Positions 6,038 to 13,328 of a stretch of 20,855 nt of DNA are shown here, piece by piece. Made by a program: the position numbers and the translations under genes. The stretch's first letter is position 1, and every line of letters starts with the position of its first letter. Origin of the DNA: JBBSEZ01 sp038239195 (lineage in GTDB: Bacteria; Planctomycetota; Planctomycetia; Gemmatales; Gemmataceae); the NCBI GenBank assembly GCA_038239195.1, contig JBBSEZ010000146.1, positions 1 to 20,855 of the forward strand, written 5' to 3'. The notes beneath the pieces were generated by a model. It worked only from the letters and a program-made list of their open reading frames with translations, ran no database searches and was not told the origin of the DNA.

Positions 6038-7276
6038 ATGACCCGAGCCCATAGCCTTGCTCTTGTGACCTTGTTTCTTGTTGGCGGGACAGCCTTTGGG
6101 CAGCCCCCGCCCGGGGCCCCCGTCCTGCCAAGCGAGATCGCGATGACTCCAGGCGAGCCCTCGGGCCCGCCGGTCCTCCCGATGCACTTGCCCTCTTCGG
6201 GTGCGAGCGACGCCACGCGCCTGTGGGGGACCGCCGACTACCTGGTCGGGTGGGTGCGGGGCGACTCGCTGCCGCCGCTGGTCACCACCAGCCCCGCCGG
6301 CACGGCGCAGGCCTCGGCCGGCGTCCTCGGGGGCAACACGAGCGTCCTGTTCGGGGCGGCGAACGCGAACACGCAGGCCCGTTCCGGCGTGCGCGCTGGC
6401 CTGGGCTACTGGCTCGACGCGGACAGGACCTACGCTGTCGAGGCCGGGGGCTTCCTTCTGGCGAGCTCCGGCACCTCGTTCGCCGCCTCCTCGGACGGCA
6501 CGCGAATCCTCGCCCGCCCGTTCACCGACGCGACGACCGGCCAGCCGGCCTCGGCGCTGATCGCTTTCCCGGGGAAGTCGGCGGGCTCAGTCTATGTCAA
6601 CGAGTCCGCGCGAGCCTTCTACGGCGGGAACGTGGGCCTGCGCGAGAACTTCGTCGCGTCGTCCTGGTGTCGGCTCGACGCCTTGCTGGGCTATCGGTAT
6701 CTGCGCTTCGACGAACGGCTCCAGGTCGAGCAGTCGGTCGTCCCGACCGCGGGGCCCTTCGTGGCGGGGACCACCATCCGGTCGACCGACAGTTTCGCCA
6801 CCCGCAACGTCTTCAACGGGGTCGATCTGGGGCTGCGGGCCGAGCTCTGGTACGAGGCGTGGTCACTGGACCTGCTCGGCAAGGTTGCCGCGGGCGCCTA
6901 CAGCCGCACGGCGAACATTGGCGGGAACCAGGTGGTCAGCGTTCCCGGGGCGCCCTCCGCCACCAGCACGGGCGGCCTCCTCGCCCTGACGAGCAACTTT
7001 GGCTCGCATTCCCGGCACACGGCGACCGCGGTGCCCGAGGTCGGGCTGAATCTTGGGTATCAACTCACGCAGTCGATCCGCCTGCGAGCGGGCTACTCGT
7101 TCCTGTGGTTCCCCAGCGCGGTCCGCCCGGGCGATCAGATCGACCTGATGGTCAACTCCAACCTGATCCCCCCGCCCAACCCCGCAGGCGGGGGCCCGGC
7201 GCACCCCGCCGCCCTCACCCAGACCTCCTCGCTGTACGTCCAGACGATTTCCTTTGGGCTGGAAGTGCGCTACTGA
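6038..7276 (+). CDS. BBP7-like outer-membrane beta-barrel protein
   Basis: A 412-residue protein with a signal peptide (SLALVTLFLVGGTAFGQ, cleavage near residue 22) and a Pro-rich linker. It matches the planctomycete BBP7 pattern: WGTADYLVGWVRGDSLPPLVTT (about residues 66-87), then VLGGNTSVLFG, RAGLGYWLD, and a DALLGYRYLRFDE segment. Alternating amphipathic strands continue to the last residues, ISFGLEVRY, whose terminal aromatic residue is typical of barrel-assembly signals. It probably forms a pore in the outer membrane, with unknown substrate. ATG 6038 is chosen over the in-frame ATG 5981 because AGGGGG at 6026-6031 lies 6 nt upstream and the signal peptide starts there. The gene converges on mtnA, with a large inverted repeat between them. 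Confidence 0.87.
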   Translation: MTRAHSLALVTLFLVGGTAFGQPPPGAPVLPSEIAMTPGEPSGPPVLPMHLPSSGASDATRLWGTADYLVGWVRGDSLPPLVTTSPAGTAQASAGVLGGNTSVLFGAANANTQARSGVRAGLGYWLDADRTYAVEAGGFLLASSGTSFAASSDGTRILARPFTDATTGQPASALIAFPGKSAGSVYVNESARAFYGGNVGLRENFVASSWCRLDALLGYRYLRFDERLQVEQSVVPTAGPFVAGTTIRSTDSFATRNVFNGVDLGLRAELWYEAWSLDLLGKVAAGAYSRTANIGGNQVVSVPGAPSATSTGGLLALTSNFGSHSRHTATAVPEVGLNLGYQLTQSIRLRAGYSFLWFPSAVRPGDQIDLMVNSNLIPPPNPAGGGPAHPAALTQTSSLYVQTISFGLEVRY

Positions 7277-7319
7277 TGCGCGGCGCGACCGAACGGGGCC
7301 CGATCCGGGAGGGGCAACG

Positions 7320-7402
7320 ATTCCGGGAGGGCCCCGCCAAGCCGCAAGCGGCGGGCCCTGGCGCAATTCCGCTTGCGGCCTGGCGCTCCGCGCTCCCGGA
7401 AT
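7320..7402. repeat. Large imperfect inverted repeat between convergent genes
   Basis: An outer 10-bp perfect arm (ATTCCGGGAG at 7320-7329 with its complement at 7393-7402) encloses an inner 16-nt arm (7336-7351 against 7369-7384, 15 of 16 paired). It lies 44 nt after the porin stop and about 150 nt beyond the mtnA stop, where it could serve as a bidirectional terminator. Its size suggests a mobile palindromic repeat. Confidence 0.82.
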
Positions 7403-7542
7403 GTTTGCCACTCCCCTGCTCATCCGCTTTGCTTCCCTGGTCATTCACCGGGTTGCCTTGCCGGGCAGCGAAGGGAATTCCATGCAGAGCGCCTGACTGA
7501 TGGGCCGCTCTCCTTGGCCCCGCCAGGTGAAATGGGGTAGGG

Positions 7543-7569
7543 CCTGCCCCTTCAGGAAGGCGGGGCAGG
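7543..7569 (-). terminator. Weak hairpin overlapping the mtnA stop codon
   Basis: CCTGCCCC (7543-7550) pairs with GGGGCAGG (7562-7569) across an 11-nt loop that contains the mtnA stop codon. No T-run follows on the minus strand. It may pause transcription, but the stronger candidate here is the inverted repeat at 7320-7402. Confidence 0.25.
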
Positions 7570-8616
7570 GCAGAGCATCCGCCTTATCCCTTCCGCGCTC
7601 ACCGGCCGAATCACCCCGCGCTCCGTCACGATCCCGGAAATCAGCCCCGCCGGCGTCACGTCGAACGCCGGGTTGTACGTGCCCACCCCCTCCGGCGCCG
7701 TCTGCCGCCCGAAGCCGTGCGTCACCTCGCGCGGGTCGCGCTGCTCGATGGGGATGCCGTCGCCCGTCGCCAGCGTCAGGTCGAACGTACTCGACGGCGC
7801 CGCCACGTAGAACGGGATGTCGTGGGCCTGCGCCAGCACAGCCACGCCATACGTCCCGATCTTGTTGGCCGTGTCGCCGTTGGCCGCGATGCGGTCGGCC
7901 CCGACGATCGCCAGCGCCACGCGCCCTTCCTTCATCACCTGCGCCGCCATGCTGTCGCAGATCAGCGTCACGTCGAGGCCCGCTTGCCGCAGTTCCCACG
8001 CCGTCAGTCGCGCTCCCTGCAACAGGGGCCGCGTCTCGTCGGCGTAGACCATGAAGCGCTTGCCTTGCCCCGCTGCCACGTAGATCGCCGCCAGCGCCGT
8101 CCCCATCCCCGCCGTCGCCAGCGCCCCCGTGTTGCAGTGCGTCAGCACGCCCTTGCCGTCCTCGATCAACGCCGCCCCATGCCGCCCGATGGCCTCGCAG
8201 GTGGCGCGGTCCTCGCCGGCGATGGCCCGCGCTTCTTCCAGCAACAGCGGCACCTCGGAGCCGCAGGCGCCGTGGCACCAGCGGTCGAAGTAGCGCCCCA
8301 TGCGCTCCAGGGCCCACGTCAGGTTGACCGCCGTCGGCCGGCTCGTCGCCAGCCGTTCGCGCCCGGCGTCGAAGTGTTTGCGCGGATCGCTCCCATCGTC
8401 GTGCTGCGCATGGAGGACCAGCCCGAATGCCGCGGCGACGCCGATGGCCGGGGCACCGCGGACGCACAGGCAGCGAATCGCTGCGCGCACATCCTCGACG
8501 GTGCGGCAATCTCGGTACGCGACCACTTCCGGGAGTAGCGTCTGGTCGAGCAGGCGCAGGAAGCCATCGGGCCCACCCACCCACTCGACGGCGCGCACCA
8601 TCGGCACGGCGGGCAT
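7552..8616 (-). CDS. mtnA: S-methyl-5-thioribose-1-phosphate isomerase
   Basis: A 354-residue enzyme that isomerises 5-methylthioribose 1-phosphate to 5-methylthioribulose 1-phosphate in methionine salvage. Family motifs are complete: RGAPAIGVAAAFG near residue 53, RPTAVNLTWAL near 93, LTHCNTGALATAG with the catalytic Cys161, and IVGADRIAANGDTANKIGT with the catalytic Asp241. Also present are a YADETRPLLQGARLTAWEL block and AFDVTPAGLISGIVTERGV near the end. The ATG at 8616 starts 3 nt after the stop of the HisN-like gene, whose last codons contain the ribosome site (GGGGGAAG), so the two are surely co-transcribed. No mtnP, mtnB or mtnK is seen in the window. The resemblance to eIF2B-alpha subunits is normal for the fold, but the two catalytic residues support the isomerase. 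Confidence 0.95.
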   Translation of the reverse strand: MPAVPMVRAVEWVGGPDGFLRLLDQTLLPEVVAYRDCRTVEDVRAAIRCLCVRGAPAIGVAAAFGLVLHAQHDDGSDPRKHFDAGRERLATSRPTAVNLTWALERMGRYFDRWCHGACGSEVPLLLEEARAIAGEDRATCEAIGRHGAALIEDGKGVLTHCNTGALATAGMGTALAAIYVAAGQGKRFMVYADETRPLLQGARLTAWELRQAGLDVTLICDSMAAQVMKEGRVALAIVGADRIAANGDTANKIGTYGVAVLAQAHDIPFYVAAPSSTFDLTLATGDGIPIEQRDPREVTHGFGRQTAPEGVGTYNPAFDVTPAGLISGIVTERGVIRPVSAEGIRRMLCPAPPS

Positions 8617-8619
8617 GGC

Positions 8620-9402
8620 TCACTTCCCCCTTCGGCCCTGTAGAATGGCGAGGGCCCTGTCGTGCAGCTTGCCGTTGCTGACGATCACGTCGGGCCGATG
8701 GACGTCGGGCCGGCCATCCCAGTCGCTGAACCGGCCCCCAGCCTCTTCCACGATCGGCTGGATCGCGGCCACGTCCCAGACGTGGACCCCATGCTCGACC
8801 ATGATCTCCCCCGCGCCCTGCGCCACCAGCACGAAACCATAGAAGTCCCCGTAGCCGCGCTGCCGGTCGGTCCCCCGCACCAGTTCGAGAAAGTCGGCCT
8901 CGCGCCCCGCCTTGAGGAACCACGACAGGCTGGAGTAGAAGAGCAGCGCCTTCGACAGGTCGCCCTCCTCCGAAACGTGGATCGCCTTGTCGTTGTGAAA
9001 GGCCCCGTCGCCGCGGAGGGCCCGGTAGGTCTGGCGGATCGCCGGCGCCTCGACGACGCCCGCGATGAGTTCGCCCTTGTATTCGAGCCCCACAAGGACG
9101 CCCCACAGAGGGATGCCGCGCACGAAACTGCGCGTGCCGTCGATGGGGTCGAGGACCCAACGGTAGCCCGTCGTGCTGGGGGCCTCGCCGTACTCCTCGC
9201 CCAGAAACCCGTCGCCGGGGAACGCCTGTTGGAGGGCGATGCGCAACACCTGCTCCGTTTCGCGGTCGGCCACGGTGACGGGGCTGTGGTCGCCCTTCCA
9301 CTCGACCGTCAGCGCCGTCTCGAAGTAGCGCAGCGCCACCTGTCCCGCCCGATGCGCCGTCGCCACCGCCGTCTCGTAACGCGCCCGCCACTCCGGATTC
9401 AT
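8620..9402 (-). CDS. hisN: HisN-like histidinol-phosphatase (inositol-monophosphatase family)
   Basis: A 260-residue Mg2+-dependent, Li+-sensitive-type phosphatase. The metal ligands are visible: the GEEYGE motif (Glu69/Glu70), WVLDPIDGTRSFVRGIPLWG (Asp85, Asp88) and VWDVAAIQPIVEEAGG (Asp210). The FVRGIPLWG and VVEAPAI stretches resemble the HisN subgroup, which dephosphorylates histidinol phosphate, more than true inositol monophosphatases. Specificity within this family is hard to read from sequence, so the symbol is tentative. ATG 9402 is preceded by GGGGGAGG a few bases upstream. The gene sits directly before mtnA (3-nt gap), so a role on a methylthioribose-type phosphate is possible but unproven. 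A 67-nt gap containing a dispersed repeat separates it from the cytochrome gene upstream. Confidence 0.8.
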   Translation of the reverse strand: MNPEWRARYETAVATAHRAGQVALRYFETALTVEWKGDHSPVTVADRETEQVLRIALQQAFPGDGFLGEEYGEAPSTTGYRWVLDPIDGTRSFVRGIPLWGVLVGLEYKGELIAGVVEAPAIRQTYRALRGDGAFHNDKAIHVSEEGDLSKALLFYSSLSWFLKAGREADFLELVRGTDRQRGYGDFYGFVLVAQGAGEIMVEHGVHVWDVAAIQPIVEEAGGRFSDWDGRPDVHRPDVIVSNGKLHDRALAILQGRRGK

Positions 9403-9432
9403 GAGACCTCCCCCTCGCGCTGGTTAGCGCCC

Positions 9433-9461
9433 GCACGCTTCTGCGAAGCGTCGCTAAACGG
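9433..9461. repeat. 29-bp dispersed repeat, copy 1
   Basis: Identical over 29 bp to 13300-13328. The core ACGCTTC-TGC-GAAGCGT forms a 7-bp stem with a 3-nt loop. It lies just after the cytochrome stop (minus strand), the same position relative to a stop codon as the other copy. It could act as a transcript-end element. Confidence 0.88.
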
Positions 9462-9469
9462 GCCGTAGT

Positions 9470-11347
9470 TCAATCCTTCTTCTTCGGCGCCACGTAGCGA
9501 TACTTCACCGTGTTGGGCGTTTCGTCCGGCGGTTTCTCGTACGGCAGCGCCTTCAAGAACTCCACCAGATCGTCGAGCTCTCCTGGCTTCAGATGGCTCG
9601 TCTTGCCGTGCTTGTCGCCCACGTTGTACCTGGTCAGCACCTCGTGCAGCGTCTTGGCCTTGCCGTGGTGCAAGTAGGGCGGAGCGCGGTAGATGCCCAG
9701 CAGCGTCGGCGTGTCGTACTTCGGCCCCATCTTCTCCGTCGCATCGCCGCCCGTGCCAACGTCCCACAGTTTGAACGGCTTCTCCAGGCTGCTGTCGGTG
9801 TAATAGGGCCCGCTGTGGCACTTGGCGCAGGCGACCTCCTTGCTGAAGAAGAGCTTCTTGCCGCGCTCCGCCGCGGGCGTCAGTTTGCCCGGCGCGGGGG
9901 AGTGGGGCGACAGGGTGAACTCGAACGAGTTGCTGTAGATCGCCAGCGCGTCGAGGTCTTTCGAGCGGCCCGAGAGCTTCTCGAGCAACTCGACGGCCTC
10001 GTAGCCGCGCTTGGGGCGGATCGGCCCGCGCAGCAGCCCGGCGCCCTGCATCAGCCGGCCGCGGATCGTGTACTCGAAGTCCTGCACCTCGTCGCGGTCG
10101 GCCGAGTAGTGCAGCGGGTGCGTGTGGGCCAGGCCCATCATCGGCGGGGTGCGCCGCAGGCCCTCCGGGTTGTGCCACACGCGCCCGTCGGCGTGCCCGT
10201 CGGGATGGCACGACGAGCAGGCGATCCAGCGCCGCGCGGTCAGCGGATACTTGGCAGTGTTGAACAGCACCTTGCCGCGCACCCACTCCGGCGACTTGGG
10301 CGGGTCGCACACCTTGACGCGGCCCAGCAGGCGCATGTCGGCGTCGTGGACGGTCACGGCGAAGTCGAGCGCGGTACTCACGTAGACGGTCTTGCCATCG
10401 GGGCTGACGCGGATGGCGCGCGGGTTCTTGCCGAGCTGGACCGCCCGGCCGATGCGCTCGATCTCCTTGTAATCGTCGTCGATCACCTCGCACTGGTTCA
10501 AGTCGTCCGTCCCGGCGTAGATCGCGTAGAGCCGCTTGCCGTCCGGCGACAGGGCGGTCTCCCACGGGTTGGTCGTCACGTAAACGCCGTTGAAGGTGTC
10601 CATGCCGAAGCTTGTGCGCCGCTTGCCCTTGCCCGGCGTGAGGTCGCAGATCGACAGGTGCGGGAAGATCGACCCGCTGCCGTCGTTCACCTCCACCTGC
10701 GAGCGGATGTGGGCCAGGTAGGCCTTGGGCCGCCGCGGGTGGACGACGACGTTGCGCGAGAGGTTATCGGTCGAATGGCCCTTCCAGCTATCGACGACGC
10801 GCCCGCTGGCCAGATCGACGGCATGCAGAACGCCGGTGTAGAACTCGGTGACGTAGAGGCGCTTCTCGTCGGACGACAAGGCGATGCCGCGCACCATCGA
10901 GCCGACCTTGAGGCGGCGCAGCACGCGCCGCGCGTCGAGGTCGATCTCGCTGACGGTGCCGGGGTACTCGTGGGTCACGTAGGCGCGCTTGCCGTCCTTG
11001 GTGGCGACAATGCCATAAGGCTCGGCCCCGGCGTCGAGCTTGCCCAGCACCTTGCCCGAGGCGGTGTCGAGGAAGAGGACGAGGTTCTCGCGGTAGACGG
11101 TGACGGCGGCCAGCGGGCCCTTGCCGATCCAGGTGACGCCCTCGGGCTTGTCGCCCACCTTGATCTCGCGCAGGGCCTTGCGGTCCTTGGTATCGACGAC
11201 GGTGACCGTGCCGTTGTCGGAGTTGGCGACGAGAAGCCGGGCCCCATCGGGGGAGACGTCCATCAGGCTGTTGGAGGAACCAGCCAGGGCGGGCCTCACC
11301 GGCCCGAGGAGGAGGGAGGCGAGAAGGGCAAAGGACCACCGGGTCAT
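9470..11347 (-). CDS. Beta-propeller / di-haem cytochrome c peroxidase-like (MauG-type) fusion
   Basis: A 625-residue exported protein (signal peptide to about residue 22, ALAG). Residues about 25-345 form a YVTN-type seven-bladed beta-propeller with repeated 'SPDGKRLYV...VVD...GKVL' blades. The C-terminal part has two c-type haem sites, CSSCH (377-381) and CAKCH (507-511), and a TPTLLGIYRAPPYLHHGKAKTLHEVL stretch characteristic of the CcpA/MauG family. Such proteins oxidise substrates or reduce peroxide in the periplasm; the propeller may dock a partner protein. The substrate is unknown. The start is set by AGGAGA a few bases upstream. A promoter-like sequence lies about 70 nt upstream. The 29-bp repeat follows its stop codon. 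Confidence 0.88.
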   Translation of the reverse strand: MTRWSFALLASLLLGPVRPALAGSSNSLMDVSPDGARLLVANSDNGTVTVVDTKDRKALREIKVGDKPEGVTWIGKGPLAAVTVYRENLVLFLDTASGKVLGKLDAGAEPYGIVATKDGKRAYVTHEYPGTVSEIDLDARRVLRRLKVGSMVRGIALSSDEKRLYVTEFYTGVLHAVDLASGRVVDSWKGHSTDNLSRNVVVHPRRPKAYLAHIRSQVEVNDGSGSIFPHLSICDLTPGKGKRRTSFGMDTFNGVYVTTNPWETALSPDGKRLYAIYAGTDDLNQCEVIDDDYKEIERIGRAVQLGKNPRAIRVSPDGKTVYVSTALDFAVTVHDADMRLLGRVKVCDPPKSPEWVRGKVLFNTAKYPLTARRWIACSSCHPDGHADGRVWHNPEGLRRTPPMMGLAHTHPLHYSADRDEVQDFEYTIRGRLMQGAGLLRGPIRPKRGYEAVELLEKLSGRSKDLDALAIYSNSFEFTLSPHSPAPGKLTPAAERGKKLFFSKEVACAKCHSGPYYTDSSLEKPFKLWDVGTGGDATEKMGPKYDTPTLLGIYRAPPYLHHGKAKTLHEVLTRYNVGDKHGKTSHLKPGELDDLVEFLKALPYEKPPDETPNTVKYRYVAPKKKD

Positions 11348-11414
11348 ACTGCGTTCTCCTGAACGGTGTGCGGGCGCACCAAGGCCGTGCGGGCGGGCCG
11401 GGGGAGGTCAGGTC

Positions 11415-11443
11415 ATTATGGAAGAGGAGGGCGGGGAATGCAA
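11415..11443 (-). promoter_or_regulatory. Sigma70-like promoter for the cytochrome gene
   Basis: On the minus strand TTGCAT (11443-11438) and CATAAT (11420-11415) are separated by 17 nt. The -10 matches the consensus at 5 of 6 positions and the -35 at 3 of 6. Transcription would start near 11408 and leave a leader of about 60 nt before ATG 11347. Confidence 0.45.
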
Positions 11444-11467
11444 TCGCGGGAGGGTTGCCGCTTGCAG

Positions 11468-11644
11468 CAAAGAATTTTGAACAGAAGGCAACGAAGGCAA
11501 CGAAGAAAGAAGAGAAGGAAGGGGGGACGAGCGGCCGAGGAACGCAGGCGATAGCGCACGGGAGGGAGAGGGAGAGCTGCCCTTCTGCCTGCTTCTTTTC
11601 TTCCTTTCTTCGTTGCCTTCGTTGCCTTCTGTTCAAATTCTTTG
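11468..11644. repeat. Long inverted repeat with 41-42 nt arms
   Basis: The left arm (11468-11509) and right arm (11604-11644) are exact complements except for one extra T in the left AATTTT. Each arm contains two GGCAACGAA units. The 94-nt interior is purine-rich on the plus strand. The element occupies most of the space between the yidD stop and the cytochrome promoter. The arms are less GC-rich than the genes and look like an inserted dispersed element; small basic ORFs in it are products of the repeat. Confidence 0.9.
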
Positions 11645-11652
11645 CCTTCGTC

Positions 11653-11895
11653 TCACGGCGGATCGTACCCGCCCGGCGTCCAGGGGTTGCACCGGCAGAT
11701 GCGCCAGGCGCCCTTGCAGGCGCCGCGCATCGGCCCGTGTTTGTTGACGGCGAGGATGAAGTATTCGCTGCAACTCGGATGAAAGCGGCACACCGACGGC
11801 AGCATCGGCCGCAGACAGACCTGGTAGCAGCGCACCCCGGCGATCAGGAACGCCGCGAGCCAGGAGCGGAGCGCGCCGAACACCTTGCCGATCAT
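11653..11895 (-). CDS. yidD: Membrane protein insertion efficiency factor YidD
   Basis: An 80-residue protein with the full family signature: an N-terminal amphipathic helix (ALRSWLAAFLIAGVRCYQ), then LRPMLPSVCRFHPSCSEY (residues 28-45), HGPMRGACKGAWRICRCNPW and a terminal GGYDPP. YidD assists YidC-dependent membrane protein insertion at the inner face of the cytoplasmic membrane. Its ATG overlaps the rnpA stop by 4 nt, the classical rnpA-yidD arrangement. yidC is not within the window, and the long inverted repeat follows directly. Length and all conserved cysteines are normal. Confidence 0.95.
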   Translation of the reverse strand: MIGKVFGALRSWLAAFLIAGVRCYQVCLRPMLPSVCRFHPSCSEYFILAVNKHGPMRGACKGAWRICRCNPWTPGGYDPP

Positions 11896-12317
11896 GCCGG
11901 GCCGCCCTCCCCACTTGGAGGTGAGGGCGGGAGAGAGGGGGGCGCCACGCCCAGGCCGAGCTTGCGCGCTGCCTGGCGTACCAGGCGCGGCAGGGCCGCT
12001 TTCAGGTCTTCGAGCGATGGCGGTTCGGGGATGCGCGGGATCAACACAAGGTCCATCCCGGTCGGCATCTCGTGGCGAGTCAACCGGAACGCCTCGCGGT
12101 AGAGCCTTCGCATGCGGTTGCGCTGGACGGCCCCCCCGACCTTGCGCGACACGGATAGGCCGAGGCGCAGATAGGGCAGTTCGTTCTCGCGGGCGTAGAC
12201 GATCAGCACGTCGTTGCTGACCGAACGGCGGCGGTCGTAGACGGCCTGGAACTCGGGGGGCTTGCGCAGGTGTTCGTGCCGCTGAAAGCGGAACGACTCC
12301 GCGGACGGTTCGGTCAT
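11892..12317 (-). CDS. rnpA: Ribonuclease P protein component
   Basis: A 141-residue protein that binds the RNase P RNA and helps process tRNA 5' ends. The N-terminal region has FRFQRHEHLRKPPEFQAVYDRR, followed by LGLSVSRKVGGAV and the signature RNR helix AVQRNRMRRLYREAFR (residues 64-79). The last 20 residues are a Pro/Ser/Gly-rich tail not usual for the family. ATG 12317 is preferred because AGGGGAG lies about 7 nt upstream; a GTG at 12341 in frame would overlap the J-protein gene end. It is 14 nt downstream of the J-protein stop and overlaps yidD by 4 nt. rpmH, its usual partner, is absent here. Confidence 0.93.
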   Translation of the reverse strand: MTEPSAESFRFQRHEHLRKPPEFQAVYDRRRSVSNDVLIVYARENELPYLRLGLSVSRKVGGAVQRNRMRRLYREAFRLTRHEMPTGMDLVLIPRIPEPPSLEDLKAALPRLVRQAARKLGLGVAPPSLPPSPPSGEGGPA

Positions 12318-12331
12318 CGGCGCTCTCCCCT

Positions 12332-13231
12332 TCACTGCCACCCCAGGCTCGCGCGCGGGCTTTGCGGGTTGAGCTGGTTGAGCTCCTCGATCAACTTCTG
12401 GCTCCGCTCGTCGATCGTCTTGGGCACCACGATCTTGATCTCGACGACCTGATCGCCCCCCGCGATGCCCTTGCCGCGCAGCCGCAGCCGTGCCCCGCTC
12501 GACGTGCCGGGTGGGATTTTCACCGTGACCTGCGAGCCATCGAGCGTCGGCACGTCGATCTTCGCGCCCAGGATCGCCTCGCCGACGCTCAGCGGCGCTT
12601 CGAGGAGGACGTTGTTGCCCTCGCGCCGGAAGTACGCGTGCGGGTCGATGCGCAACTTCACCAGCAAGTCGCCCCCACCCGGGCCCTGCCCGCTGAGGCG
12701 CAGTTTCTTGCCCTCCTCGACCCCGGGCGGGACCTTGACGTCGAGGTGCCGGCCATCGATCGACAGCGACACGGTGCCGCCGCGCGCGGCGGTCAGGAAG
12801 GGGATGCTCACCTCGGCCTCGGCCTCCTGCGGAGGCGCCTGGCGCTTGCGCCGGCCCGCTCGGCCGCCCCCCCCCATGCCGCCGAACTGCTCGAAGATGC
12901 TGGCCAGGTTTTCCGGGTCGATGTTGCCGAAGTCGAACCCCGCGGGCCCGCCCCCGCCGAATGGGTTACCGCCGCCGCCTCCGCCCCCCCCTCCACTCCC
13001 GAAACCGCCGCCCGCTCCGGCGAAGCCGAAGCGGTCGTACTGCGCCTTCTTCGTCTTGTCGCTGAGAACGTCGTAGGCCTCTTGCACTTCCTTGAAGCGC
13101 GTCTCGGCGTTCTTGTCGCCGGGGTTGCGGTCGGGGTGATGCTGCCGGGCAAGCTTGCGGTAAGCCTTCTTCAGGTCGGCCTCGCTCGCCTCCCGCGGGA
13201 CGCCCAGCACCTCGTAGTAGTCGCGCGGCAT
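12332..13231 (-). CDS. DnaJ-like co-chaperone without zinc finger (CbpA/type II J-protein)
   Basis: A 299-residue co-chaperone. The J-domain spans residues 1-66, with DYYEVLGV and the HPD motif (32-34) that activates DnaK ATPase. It is followed by a Gly-rich linker with a run of nine to ten glycines and GG-F repeats (about 71-130). Next come the two beta-barrel substrate-binding domains (EAEVSIPFLTAARGG; VKVPPGVEEGKKLRL; GGDLLVKLRIDPHAYFRREGNNV; VTVKIPPGTSSGARLRLRGKG). No CxxCxGxG zinc modules are present, so it is type II (CbpA-like), not canonical DnaJ. ATG 13231 gives the usual MPRDYYEVLG start; GTG 13243 would add MDRT. A promoter-like sequence lies 40 nt upstream. It is the first gene of the apparent J-protein/rnpA/yidD operon. 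Confidence 0.92.
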   Translation of the reverse strand: MPRDYYEVLGVPREASEADLKKAYRKLARQHHPDRNPGDKNAETRFKEVQEAYDVLSDKTKKAQYDRFGFAGAGGGFGSGGGGGGGGGNPFGGGGPAGFDFGNIDPENLASIFEQFGGMGGGGRAGRRKRQAPPQEAEAEVSIPFLTAARGGTVSLSIDGRHLDVKVPPGVEEGKKLRLSGQGPGGGDLLVKLRIDPHAYFRREGNNVLLEAPLSVGEAILGAKIDVPTLDGSQVTVKIPPGTSSGARLRLRGKGIAGGDQVVEIKIVVPKTIDERSQKLIEELNQLNPQSPRASLGWQ

Positions 13232-13270
13232 GGTTCGATCCACGAGCCTCGTCCGGGTCGGAACGCCTCT

Positions 13271-13299
13271 ATTTTAGCGCAAGGGCCTCGTGGGGCCAA
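13271..13299 (-). promoter_or_regulatory. Sigma70-like promoter for the J-protein/rnpA/yidD operon
   Basis: On the minus strand TTGGCC (13299-13294) and TAAAAT (13276-13271) are separated by exactly 17 nt, with 4 of 6 and 5 of 6 consensus matches. The predicted start is near 13264, about 33 nt before ATG 13231. The -35 directly abuts the 29-bp repeat that follows the oxidoreductase gene. Confidence 0.6.
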
Positions 13300-13328
13300 G
13301 CACGCTTCTGCGAAGCGTCGCTAAACGG
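13300..13328. repeat. 29-bp dispersed repeat, copy 2
   Basis: Identical to 9433-9461. Here the repeat includes the TAG stop codon of the oxidoreductase gene (13321-13323) and its last coding bases. Insertion or exchange of the element may therefore have set the present C-terminus. Confidence 0.88.

Noticed and set aside
7445..11362. Very long open frames on both strands (for example 7445-9436 minus, 9399-10565 minus, 9593-11362 plus).
   Set aside because: They lie opposite or out of frame with mtnA, hisN and the cytochrome gene, which have clear motifs. Their translations are Arg/Gly/Ala/Pro-rich low-complexity sequence, as expected of shadow frames in GC-rich DNA.
11468..11644. Small basic proteins encoded in the inverted repeat (RRQRRQRRK-type).
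   Set aside because: They arise on either strand from the GGCAACGAA-type repeat units and have no ribosome site. They are products of the repeat, not genes.
12465..13076. Proline-rich plus-strand protein.
   Set aside because: It is the antisense of the J-protein; the proline run mirrors the Gly-rich linker.
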